Origin: Candidatus Methanoperedens nitratireducens
GTDB lineage: Archaea > Halobacteriota > Methanosarcinia > Methanosarcinales > Methanoperedenaceae
NCBI RefSeq assembly: GCF_000685155.1
Contig: NZ_JMIY01000002.1
Span: 472,862 to 536,861, forward strand
DNA: 64,000 nucleotides
Direction: 5' to 3'
Translations under genes and position numbers: made by a program
The notes under the pieces: generated by a model
Databases searched by the model: none
What the model saw: only the letters and a program-made list of their open reading frames with translations
Told to the model about the DNA's origin: nothing
Part shown: one piece after another, positions 8,560 through 14,866 of the stretch
Layout of the letters: each line of letters begins with the position of its first letter
How positions within the stretch are numbered: position 1 is the first letter of the stretch

Positions 8560-8700
8560 CCGGTTGATTTTGTTATCAGTTAAGATTGTTTAATTTAATA
8601 TATCGAAAAAATATTTGTCTGAAAGTCATGTTATACTTCGATATATCTATTTTGTCACCTTGCTGATTTTCCAGATAAAGTATACGTTCATTTATGTGTG

Positions 8701-8716
8701 TAGTGTATATACACTA
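8701..8716. promoter_or_regulatory. Perfect 16-bp palindrome upstream of an orphan ribosome site
   Basis: TAGTGTATATACACTA is a perfect palindrome containing a TATA-like core. About 15 bp later comes GAGGAGGAGG (8732-8741), an unusually strong ribosome-binding sequence, followed by TTG at 8749. The frame that opens there runs into the tRNA-Ser fragment and does not look like a real protein, so this may be the front end of a lost gene. Confidence 0.4.
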
Positions 8717-8810
8717 TACAACCTTTTGCCTTAGAGGAGGAGGCTATATTGGGACGGAGCCTAAGCCTTTTTCATAAAAAAATAAGGTGGTATTTTTTAA
8801 AAATCCAAAA

Positions 8811-8874
8811 AATCACAACGCTGAGGGGGAGATTCGAACTCCCGAGGGGCAAAGCCCCACAAGCTTTCAAGGCT
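8811..8874 (-). repeat. tRNA-Ser 3'-half fragment, candidate attachment site
   Basis: This stretch matches 9597-9660 (the 3' part of tRNA-Ser and about 8 bp beyond its 3' end) over 64 bp with four mismatches, in the same orientation, and stops near the anticodon loop. The T arm and the variable arm are intact, the 5' half is absent. Such partial tRNA copies are the typical product of integration by tyrosine recombinases at the 3' end of tRNA genes. No integrase gene is present in the window. Confidence 0.75.
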
Positions 8875-8959
8875 GGGGAAAAATCTCTTAAAACCCATCT
8901 TTCAATAATTCAATGTCTCAGTAGCTCTTTCCCATGATGCTTTCAGTAAATTATAAACC

Positions 8960-9247
8960 CTAGATGAACACGGATGAACGCAGATACGATGCAGCAAATC
9001 TGCGTTCATCTGCGTCTATCTGCGGTTTCTTATTCTTATCCTGCTTGGTTTTTTCTTCATATGCTATTATGGTTCTGCAGTGTGGCAAAAAAATGAAATA
9101 CATTGTCTTGCCTTCAAGCCCTTCTCCTTCTTTTTGTACGAACATAGGTATGTCGTAGTGCGCAACCAGTCTCTCCAAGACCTCCTTTTCTGCTATTATT
9201 GCATCTTTTTGTATATTGGGTGCATTGATTACCTGGTATTCTGCCAT
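8960..9247 (-). CDS. Small protein of unknown function with repeat-encoded tail
   Basis: 95 residues starting MAEYQVINAPNIQKDAIIAE. I chose ATG 9247 because GGTGAG stands just upstream; the longer frame to 9319 would run through the promoter and palindrome. The C-terminal 20 or so residues (from PQIDADERRFAASYLR on) are simply the translation of the 10-bp-phased palindrome at 8962-9021, so the original C-terminus was probably replaced when that repeat arrived. It is divergent from the AbrB-like gene. Function unknown. Confidence 0.5.
   Translation of the reverse strand: MAEYQVINAPNIQKDAIIAEKEVLERLVAHYDIPMFVQKEGEGLEGKTMYFIFLPHCRTIIAYEEKTKQDKNKKPQIDADERRFAASYLRSSVFI
8962..9021. repeat. 10-bp-phased GATGAAC/ATCTGCG palindrome
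   Basis: Two 24-bp arms, 8962-8985 and 8998-9021, are inverted repeats with about four mismatches and a 12-bp loop. GATGAAC recurs at 8963 and 8973, and ATCTGCG at 8998, 9008 and 9018, so both arms have a 10-bp period. The design equals the ACGAACT arrays but the unit differs. It lies inside the 3' end of the gene at 8960-9247. Confidence 0.75.
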
Positions 9248-9266
9248 GTTTCTCACCGCTGATGTT

Positions 9267-9291
9267 GTGTTAGCCGTGCGTGTGCTAACAC
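9267..9291. promoter_or_regulatory. Operator-like inverted repeat over a predicted transcription start
   Basis: GTGTTAGC (9267-9274) and GCTAACAC (9284-9291) are perfect inverted arms around a 9-bp centre. They lie 10-35 bp downstream of the minus-strand TATA box at 9300-9307, so they would cover the transcription start of the gene at 8960-9247. The neighbouring AbrB-like protein is the obvious candidate to bind here. Confidence 0.5.
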
Positions 9292-9299
9292 ACTTAATG

Positions 9300-9307
9300 T
9301 ATTTATA
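9300..9307 (-). promoter_or_regulatory. TATA box for the gene at 8960-9247
   Basis: Reads TATAAATA on the minus strand, about 53 bp before the chosen start codon at 9247, preceded by an A-rich stretch. The inverted repeat 9267-9291 follows immediately. Confidence 0.5.
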
Positions 9308-9372
9308 TTTTGTGCGCACACAATAGGCTTATTATATGTGGCTCGATAAGATAAATATGGGATGTGATAACA

Positions 9373-9594
9373 ATGTGTGATGTGTTAGAGGGCAAAGGAA
9401 AAATTGTAAACCGTCCAACCAGGACGCGCAAGGAAACGTATGACAAATTTTTTTGCTATATACCAACCAACGTGGCAAAGGACAGCGGATTTCCCTTCGA
9501 GGAGGGCGAAGACGTGCTTGTAGTGGTAGACCCTGCCCGCAAAGAGGTAATTCTGAGAAAGCTGCCTTCTCGTGAAGATGTTGAGAAGACTTAA
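9373..9594 (+). CDS. AbrB-like small DNA-binding protein, paralogue of the gene at 377
   Basis: About 73 residues; the core YIPTNVAKDSGFPF then EGEDVLVVVDP corresponds to the AbrB-like half-barrel and closely matches the paralogue at 377-607. ATG 9373 is preferred because GGATGTGA just upstream can serve as a ribosome site; a GTG at 9364 lies inside that site. A TATA-like ATTATATG stands near 9330. It is divergent from the small gene at 8960-9247, so it may control the shared intergenic region. Its stop codon touches the tRNA-Ser attachment repeat. Confidence 0.65.
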   Translation: MCDVLEGKGKIVNRPTRTRKETYDKFFCYIPTNVAKDSGFPFEEGEDVLVVVDPARKEVILRKLPSREDVEKT

Positions 9595-9604
9595 TAAATC
9601 ATAA

Positions 9605-9688
9605 CGCCGAGGGGGAGATTCGAACTCCCGCGGGGCAAAGCCCCACAAGCTTTCCAGGCTTGCGCCTTAGCCGCTAGACTACCTCGGC
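9605..9688 (-). tRNA. tRNA-Ser (anticodon GGA)
   Basis: An 84-nt type II tRNA on the minus strand. The acceptor arm is GCCGAGG/CCTCGGC with discriminator G. The anticodon stem CAAGC/GCTTG encloses the loop CTGGAAA, giving anticodon GGA. It has a long variable arm (GGGGCTTTGCCCC) and the T-arm GGGAGTTCGAATCTCCC. No CCA is encoded and there is no intron. A partial copy of its 3' half lies at 8811-8874. Confidence 0.97.
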
Positions 9689-9726
9689 ATAATCGGCATA
9701 CGCCCTTATAATGTACCCGATGGCTT

Positions 9727-10722
9727 TTATTCTTTTGCCTTCCACCCTTTCGGATACGTCCCCGGCTCCAGAAGCACCCTGTCAGTACTTACTACGATCC
9801 CTGTAGCCGCTTTTAAGATCTCAATGGATCTCATCTGCGCCCTGCCGAAAGATACCGCCTCCCCTTTCTGTGTAAAGACAGCCACAGGATCTCCTCTCTC
9901 GATCCCGCTCTCAAGTGTGAGCACACCGGCAGCAGCCAGACCTGCGCCATGGCAGACCGCATCAACCGCGCTATCGCGTATCACTATCTTAGGAAGGTGA
10001 GACAGCCCGACCTCCATTGGAAGTATAACTTCTCTCAACAACTCTTCATTGCTGTTCTCCTTCCACTCAACATACGCATCTTTAAGATCGTGAAGTGTGA
10101 CCATCGTTTTATCCTCACGAAAAGGACCGCTCTTCGTGCGGCGCAGCTCCTGCATATGTGCGCCTGTGCCGAGTGCTAACCCCATATCATGGCATAATTT
10201 CCTGATATACGTCCCGGCCTCACACCCGACCTTAAAAAGGACATTCTTATCCTCGATCTCAAGCAGCTCAAGATAATATATGTTCCTTATCCTTGTTTCC
10301 CGTTTCACTGCTGATTTAATAGAGGGCATCTGGTATATCTCGCCTGTGAACTCACTAAAAATTCGTTTTATCTCCCTCTCAGGCACTTCGGTATGGAGTT
10401 TCATAAGGCAGACGTATTCCTTGCCTGCCGTAAGGAGCGCATCCACAGCTTTTGTCGCATCGCCCAGCATAATCGGAAGAAGCCCTGTCACTCCCGGATC
10501 AAGCGTACCGCTGTGCCCTGCTTTATCAATCTCAAGGATCTTTTTCACCCATGATGTGACCTCGTGGCTTGTCGGCCCCGCAGGTTTATCAAGATTTATC
10601 ACTCCTTTCTGGATATATTCCTGTATCGGCCGATCTATCGGTCTTTTACCAGATCTCTCATCAGTAGTATCCTCTGATTTTACCAGGGTCTCTCTTTTTC
10701 TCTCAGAAGGCAGCAGGTTCAT
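9727..10722 (-). CDS. cbf5: tRNA/rRNA pseudouridine synthase Cbf5 (TruB family)
   Basis: The 331-residue catalytic subunit of archaeal H/ACA ribonucleoproteins, which can also act on tRNA U55. The catalytic motif GHSGTLDPG carries Asp75. The preceding VINLDKPAGPTSHEV and the tail from about residue 255, which resembles a PUA domain, are typical. The ATG overlaps the cmk stop by 4 bp. It belongs to the conserved archaeal adk-DUF106-cmk-cbf5 group; the ribosomal protein L14e gene often found just before cbf5 is absent here. Confidence 0.93.
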   Translation of the reverse strand: MNLLPSERKRETLVKSEDTTDERSGKRPIDRPIQEYIQKGVINLDKPAGPTSHEVTSWVKKILEIDKAGHSGTLDPGVTGLLPIMLGDATKAVDALLTAGKEYVCLMKLHTEVPEREIKRIFSEFTGEIYQMPSIKSAVKRETRIRNIYYLELLEIEDKNVLFKVGCEAGTYIRKLCHDMGLALGTGAHMQELRRTKSGPFREDKTMVTLHDLKDAYVEWKENSNEELLREVILPMEVGLSHLPKIVIRDSAVDAVCHGAGLAAAGVLTLESGIERGDPVAVFTQKGEAVSFGRAQMRSIEILKAATGIVVSTDRVLLEPGTYPKGWKAKE

Positions 10723-11240
10723 ACTAGATATTCAATCGCTTTAACCACTATATCACTTATACCTTCAGGTCCCCACTTACTGGAATCTATCACAAGATCA
10801 TACACTGACATATCCTTTATATCAATATTATAATAGTTAAGATAGCGCTCCCTTTCACACTGTTCCCTTTCTGAAGTCTCTGCCATTGCAGTCAGAACAT
10901 GTTTGCCCTCTCTCTTTGCGATACGCTCTGCCCTTATCTCAATCGGGGCTTTGAGCCAGACCTTCATGTCGGCATCCACAAGAAAACCTGAAAGCCTTCC
11001 CTCGATTATGATATTATCCTTCTCCTTTGCAATCCTTCTCTGCATCTCATCGATTTCCCTGTCTATATCTCCATTGCTCTTTGCAAGTATGCCGAATTCA
11101 GCAAGGCACATGCAGCGATCTTCCGCGCATTTCCTGAACACATCCCCCATAGAGATATGTTCCATGCCAAGCCGCACAGACAATATACGGGATAACGTGC
11201 TCTTGCCGCTGCCTGGAGGACCACTGATTGTAATGATCAA
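10719..11240 (-). CDS. cmk: Cytidylate kinase (archaeal type)
   Basis: A 173-residue P-loop NMP kinase. Walker A GPPGSGKS is at residues 7-14. ISMGDVFR and the IIEGRLSGFL segment are typical of archaeal CMK, and AERIAKREGK contributes lid arginines. It phosphorylates CMP/dCMP. It starts directly after the DUF106 stop and overlaps cbf5 by 4 bp, so translation is probably coupled. Confidence 0.93.
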   Translation of the reverse strand: MIITISGPPGSGKSTLSRILSVRLGMEHISMGDVFRKCAEDRCMCLAEFGILAKSNGDIDREIDEMQRRIAKEKDNIIIEGRLSGFLVDADMKVWLKAPIEIRAERIAKREGKHVLTAMAETSEREQCERERYLNYYNIDIKDMSVYDLVIDSSKWGPEGISDIVVKAIEYLV

Positions 11241-11837
11241 TTACATACCACCTATATTCAATGCCTTTCTGGTCACCTGGCTTATGGGGATTGAGGATAT
11301 GAAATACCAGAACAGCCAGTACTGGAACGGTCCCAGAAGTGTATCGTTTAATTTTTGTTCTCCCCAGAAGGGAAATACCATCGAAGCGTTTGTATCCTGG
11401 CTGATGACAGTGAAAACCCAGAAGAACAGCGGAATTGAAATGATGCTTATATAGAGCATTGGTTTGAACTGCTGTTTCATCATCTCCATCTGGTCACTCA
11501 TCATTTCAGCGCGCTGTGCTTCCAGTTTTTTGATCTTCTGGGCATTATTTGCTAATTGTGCCTGTTTGAATTCTTTTTGCATGTTTTTCATCCGCTCCTG
11601 AACACGCCTCATCAAACTCCAGTCCATCGTGTACTTCTGGATGAGTGAAGCATAAAGCCCTGTTATTGCAGCAAGAATGAATATAACTATATGGAGCGGA
11701 AGAAGTGAAAGCAATGGATTCAAAAACGCTCCCACTGCTGTGCCTATCACATTCCTTAAATCCGGGAATAGCATTATGCCCAGCAAAAGGAATATCCCGA
11801 TATATAATACAATTCTATTTAATATATTCTTAATCAT
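11241..11837 (-). CDS. DUF106 membrane protein (EMC3/TMCO1-like, Oxa1 superfamily)
   Basis: 198 residues with a hydrophobic segment near the N-terminus, a second near 48-68, a charged coiled coil (RRVQERMKNMQKEFKQAQ and on, about 77-120) and C-terminal hydrophobic segments with FPFWG. This matches the archaeal DUF106 family, related to the YidC/Oxa1/EMC3 insertases for membrane proteins. It overlaps adk by 8 bp and lies in the adk-cmk-cbf5 operon, its usual place downstream of secY in archaea. Confidence 0.88.
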   Translation of the reverse strand: MIKNILNRIVLYIGIFLLLGIMLFPDLRNVIGTAVGAFLNPLLSLLPLHIVIFILAAITGLYASLIQKYTMDWSLMRRVQERMKNMQKEFKQAQLANNAQKIKKLEAQRAEMMSDQMEMMKQQFKPMLYISIISIPLFFWVFTVISQDTNASMVFPFWGEQKLNDTLLGPFQYWLFWYFISSIPISQVTRKALNIGGM

Positions 11838-12480
11838 ATCTATTCAGTACTTTTTTAATATCTTCAAATATCTGTTGAATGTCCTTTCCTCCGTCTATTA
11901 CCTGGAGAAGACTTTTTTTATCGTAGTATTCTATCAATGGCTCTGTTTGTTTTTTATATATAATTAACCTGTTCCTTATCGCATCAGGCATATCATCCTC
12001 ACGCTGGTACAGTACTCCCTTGCATATATCGCATATCCCATTATCTTCAGGTGGATTGAATATCACATGATAACTTGTACCACACGATGCACACACCCTG
12101 CGCCCTGATAGACGTTTTATCAATTCTTCATCATCGACATCGATATTCAGTACGACATCAAGATTTCGGTTTAATTCTGTCAAGATCATCTGGAGAGCAT
12201 CCGCCTGAGGTACTGTTCTTGGATATCCATCCAACAGGAACCCTCTTGAGCAGTCAGGTTTTGATAGCCTGCCTCTTATAATCGTTATTAAAAGCTCATC
12301 AGGAACAAGTTCTCCTTTTGACATATAGGATTTGGCTTTTATTCCAAGGTTTGTATTGTTATGTATATTCTCACGCAGTATATCACCAGTTGAGATATGC
12401 GGCAGTGAGTAATGCTCAGAAATTTTTTTAGCCTGCGTACCTTTTCCTGCTCCCGGGGGACCGAGTAAAAGAATATTCAT
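11830..12480 (-). CDS. adk: Adenylate kinase
   Basis: 216 residues of the long, bacterial-type adenylate kinase. The P-loop GPPGAGKG is at 7-14 and the NMP-binding region carries STGDILR. A zinc-type LID is built by Cys130, Cys133, Cys150 and Cys153. DGYPRTVPQA is typical. It equilibrates AMP, ADP and ATP. It is the first gene of the minus-strand group adk-DUF106-cmk-cbf5. Confidence 0.95.
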   Translation of the reverse strand: MNILLLGPPGAGKGTQAKKISEHYSLPHISTGDILRENIHNNTNLGIKAKSYMSKGELVPDELLITIIRGRLSKPDCSRGFLLDGYPRTVPQADALQMILTELNRNLDVVLNIDVDDEELIKRLSGRRVCASCGTSYHVIFNPPEDNGICDICKGVLYQREDDMPDAIRNRLIIYKKQTEPLIEYYDKKSLLQVIDGGKDIQQIFEDIKKVLNRYD

Positions 12481-12560
12481 TTTAAATCAGTTCACGTATG
12501 GTAACGTGTGTATTAAAGCTTTTCAAAATTTTACGATACAGAATTGATATTAACTGTGGT

Positions 12561-12683
12561 GTGGACTCCCTTTTTTCTGCGGTGGACAGAAAAAAAGGTT
12601 ATGGTGGAGAGAAGGGAGTCCACAGACATTATTTAAAGCAGTCATGTATATAAACAAAGTTGTGAAACATATGTGAAATGTAT
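12561..12683 (+). repeat. Palindrome + TATA module 1 upstream of nop5
   Basis: Arms GTGGACTCCCTT (12561-12572) and AAGGGAGTCCAC (12612-12623) are perfect 12-bp inverted repeats. TATATAAAC follows at 12647-12655, 24 bp later, then CAAAGTTGTGAAACATATGT. The inner region has a second purine/pyrimidine imbalance (TTTTTTCTG with CAGAAAAAAA). Confidence 0.7.
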
Positions 12684-12699
12684 TAATTTAATTGCGATT

Positions 12700-12815
12700 G
12701 GATTTCCCCGTTTCCCCTGGAGCCACCAAGAAATATATAAGCAAATCGGGGAAATCCAGATGATTCAGATAGTAATACATATATAAACTATGGTATTACA
12801 CATTTATGAAGAATG
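12700..12815 (+). repeat. Palindrome + TATA module 2 upstream of nop5
   Basis: Arms GGATTTCCCCG (12700-12710) and CGGGGAAATCC (12747-12757) are perfect 11-bp inverted repeats. TATATAAAC follows at 12780-12788, 23 bp after the right arm. Confidence 0.7.
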
Positions 12816-12854
12816 TATGAAGCTTACAGGCGTTTTCAATCATTGATAGGTGGT

Positions 12855-12975
12855 GGATTTCCCCCTTTTGCCTGTGGGAAACAGGAAAAATAAGTTTAGT
12901 GGAGTGGGTGGGGGAAATCCATATGATTTTTAAGGTTTCATATATATAAACAAAGGTGTGAGAAATGTGTGAAGA
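12855..12975 (+). repeat. Palindrome + TATA module 3, probable nop5 promoter
   Basis: Arms GGATTTCCCCC (12855-12865) and GGGGGAAATCC (12910-12920) are perfect 11-bp inverted repeats. TATATAAAC is at 12943-12951, 23 bp after the right arm and followed by AAAGGTGTGAGAAATGTGTG. This TATA box lies about 70 bp before the nop5 start codon and is its likely promoter. Confidence 0.7.
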
Positions 12976-13017
12976 TTGATTCAAAAATCTTTTTATCTAT
13001 CAGGAAAAGATAAGTGC

Positions 13018-13908
13018 ATGCATATAAGAACATGGTTTGGGATATTCACAGTTGCTGGAGATAGAATAAACGAGGTTGAACTGTTTCAAAAAGACCCCGA
13101 TTCTATTATAGATCGCATTACCGGTGAACCACTGTTATTAAGGGGCAAGGTTGCAGGTGTTGATCTCCGCGACCTGGCAGTGGAATACGGCTTTGTATCA
13201 TCACACGAAGAATACGATCTCTTGCTTCATGATATCAATATCAGGCTTGTTAAAAATAAGATAGCACAGGCCCTGACACAGGACAGGAAGATCATCGCGG
13301 CAGTCGAAGCCATTGACGATATCGACAGGACAGCCAATATCCTTGCTGAGAGATTGAGGGAATGGTACATGCTGTTTAATGGGACGGATATGCAGGGCAG
13401 CGAGCTTGCCAGGTTTATACTCAATAGCGATGAGCCAGATCTAAAAATCATGAAAAGCCTGGCCTCAAATCTTGTCGGCCTGTATGAAACACGCCTCTCT
13501 ATCGAAGGGTATCTTAAAGAGAGCATGAACAGTATAGCGCCGAATCTTACAGGCATTGCAGGACATACGCTGGGTGCACGTCTTTTGAGTATTGCCGGAG
13601 GTCTTGAGAAGCTCGCTTCTATGCCCTCAAGTACTGTACAGGTGATAGGAGCAAACAATGCGCTTTTCAAGCACCTGAGGGGCAGGGCTACATCTCCAAA
13701 GCATGGCCTGATCTTCAGACATCCACTCATAAATACTGCCCCGAGAAGACTTCGTGGAAAGATCTCAAGGGCTGTTGCCTCGAAGATATCCCTGGCCGCA
13801 CGTTATGATTATTACTCAGGTGAACTAAAAGAGGATCTTCTCAAAGAACTACAGGCTAAAGTATCGGATATCAAAAAGCGGCATAAAAGACAAAAATCAC
13901 ATATTTGA
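13018..13908 (+). CDS. nop5: C/D box RNP protein Nop5 (Nop56/58-like)
   Basis: 296 residues of the scaffold protein of archaeal C/D box methylation guide particles, linking fibrillarin to L7Ae-bound guide RNA. The N-terminal domain opens with MHIRTWFGIF. The central coiled coil is followed by the Nop domain around residues 125-270, including MNSIAPNLTGIAGHTLGARL and APRRLRGKISRAVASK. ATG 13018 is preferred to a TTG at 12976 because it fits the family N-terminus. The fibrillarin gene that usually follows is not adjacent. The upstream triple module suggests unusual transcriptional control. Confidence 0.92.
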   Translation: MHIRTWFGIFTVAGDRINEVELFQKDPDSIIDRITGEPLLLRGKVAGVDLRDLAVEYGFVSSHEEYDLLLHDINIRLVKNKIAQALTQDRKIIAAVEAIDDIDRTANILAERLREWYMLFNGTDMQGSELARFILNSDEPDLKIMKSLASNLVGLYETRLSIEGYLKESMNSIAPNLTGIAGHTLGARLLSIAGGLEKLASMPSSTVQVIGANNALFKHLRGRATSPKHGLIFRHPLINTAPRRLRGKISRAVASKISLAARYDYYSGELKEDLLKELQAKVSDIKKRHKRQKSHI

Positions 13909-13921
13909 GTTACTGTATCAA

Positions 13922-14827
13922 TCACTGCATCGAGAGCAGCCGTCCATAGGGGCTGTCATCGTAATAGCTTGTGAATCGGGACAGCTCGATCATTTCATCG
14001 CCGAACAGCAGCCGTGATAGCGATGGCTTATTAGCATAGGTAACCTCTGGTTTACCTTTTATCCCACCAAGCAGGGCAGCAGCTTCGATTGCATCATCAA
14101 GGCTCCCGAGATCATCTATAAGCCCCAGTTCCTTAGCTTTAGCACCTGTATAAATCCTGCCATCTGCAATATCCTTGACTTTGCTCAGGGAGAGGTTCCT
14201 GCCCTCTGCGACTTCCTCTACGAAGCGACCGTAAGCTTCTGAGACTATCTGATCTGCATATTTCTTTTCATCGTTTGTTAAGCCCCTCCAGTCTCCGCCC
14301 ATATCCTTCAACTCACCGGATTTTGCTATATAGAATGAAGTCCCGTCATTCTCATAGAAGGCTGACCTGTTCTGGAATTCCCAGATCACCCCGATGCTGC
14401 CTGTAATGGTATCAGGGTTGGCGATTATCTTATCAGCAGGCACACTGATATAATATGCTGCACTGGCCGCAACATCACCCATGGAGATGACGATCGGTTT
14501 TTTGATTTTTTTCATAGCAGCCACGATCTCCTCAGCCGCTGCAGGAGAGCCCCCTGGACTGTTTATCCGCAGTACAATAGCTTTTACTCCCTCATCCTCA
14601 GATGCATCTTTTAATCTTTTTGTTATATCCTCGGATGTGGCGATTCCAAACCCTGTAGGGATGCTGCCTGTCAGCATCACTCCCTGCACATAGATCACTT
14701 CAACCCTGTTCTTAGATATACCAAAATCCCTGCCTCCGAGGATTATGTAAAGACTGCCGGTTATTATGATCAGCAGAATAGAAACTACTGTAAAGTAGAT
14801 TAATATCTTTCTGAATAGTCCTGCCAT
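13922..14827 (-). CDS. sppA: Signal peptide peptidase SppA (protease IV, short form)
   Basis: A 301-residue membrane-anchored serine protease with one N-terminal transmembrane segment (about 9-30). The nucleophile is probably Ser122 in GDVAASAAYY and the general base Lys174 in SGELKDMGG. NSPGGSPAAAEEI and NPDTITGSIGVI are typical S49 motifs. The family degrades residual signal peptides and membrane fragments. It converges on nop5. Confidence 0.92.
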   Translation of the reverse strand: MAGLFRKILIYFTVVSILLIIITGSLYIILGGRDFGISKNRVEVIYVQGVMLTGSIPTGFGIATSEDITKRLKDASEDEGVKAIVLRINSPGGSPAAAEEIVAAMKKIKKPIVISMGDVAASAAYYISVPADKIIANPDTITGSIGVIWEFQNRSAFYENDGTSFYIAKSGELKDMGGDWRGLTNDEKKYADQIVSEAYGRFVEEVAEGRNLSLSKVKDIADGRIYTGAKAKELGLIDDLGSLDDAIEAAALLGGIKGKPEVTYANKPSLSRLLFGDEMIELSRFTSYYDDSPYGRLLSMQ

Positions 14828-14866
14828 TTTTATGAAAAATGTAATTATATTACCAAATAGTTATCC

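Larger units (their letters stand above)
8811..9660. mobile_element. Candidate remnant of a tRNA-Ser-integrated element
   Basis: The interval is bounded by the direct repeats 8811-8874 and 9597-9660, that is, by a partial and the intact copy of the tRNA-Ser 3' end. It contains two divergent small genes (8960-9247 and 9373-9594) with a shared operator-like palindrome. It is too small to be autonomous. It may be a decayed element, or the inner repeat may mark where the larger island 1-8810 entered. This is inference from repeat geometry. Confidence 0.45.
12481..13017. other. Intergenic region with three tandem palindrome + TATA modules
   Basis: No gene is visible in this 537-bp stretch between the divergent adk and nop5. 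It is filled by three related modules, each a C/T-G/A palindrome followed 23-24 bp later by TATATAAAC and a variable A/G/T tail. The individual modules are listed separately. The adk promoter must also lie here. Confidence 0.7.

Noticed and set aside
8749-8937. Open frame behind the GGAGGAGG site
   Set aside because: The frame passes through the tRNA-Ser fragment (reading GRFELP, a usual false translation of tRNA T-arms), so it is not reported as a protein; only the control region is noted.
1-9600. CRISPR array in the repeat-rich island
   Set aside because: The repeats are short (7 bp), phased every 10 bp and palindromically arranged; there are no spacers or cas genes.
9385-9648. Minus-strand frame over tRNA-Ser and the AbrB-like gene
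   Set aside because: It is antisense to a convincing gene and includes tRNA sequence (FAPREFESPPR).
12796-12984. Minus-strand 62-codon frame in the nop5 upstream region
   Set aside because: It is composed of the tandem modules, and has no ribosome site or homologous look.
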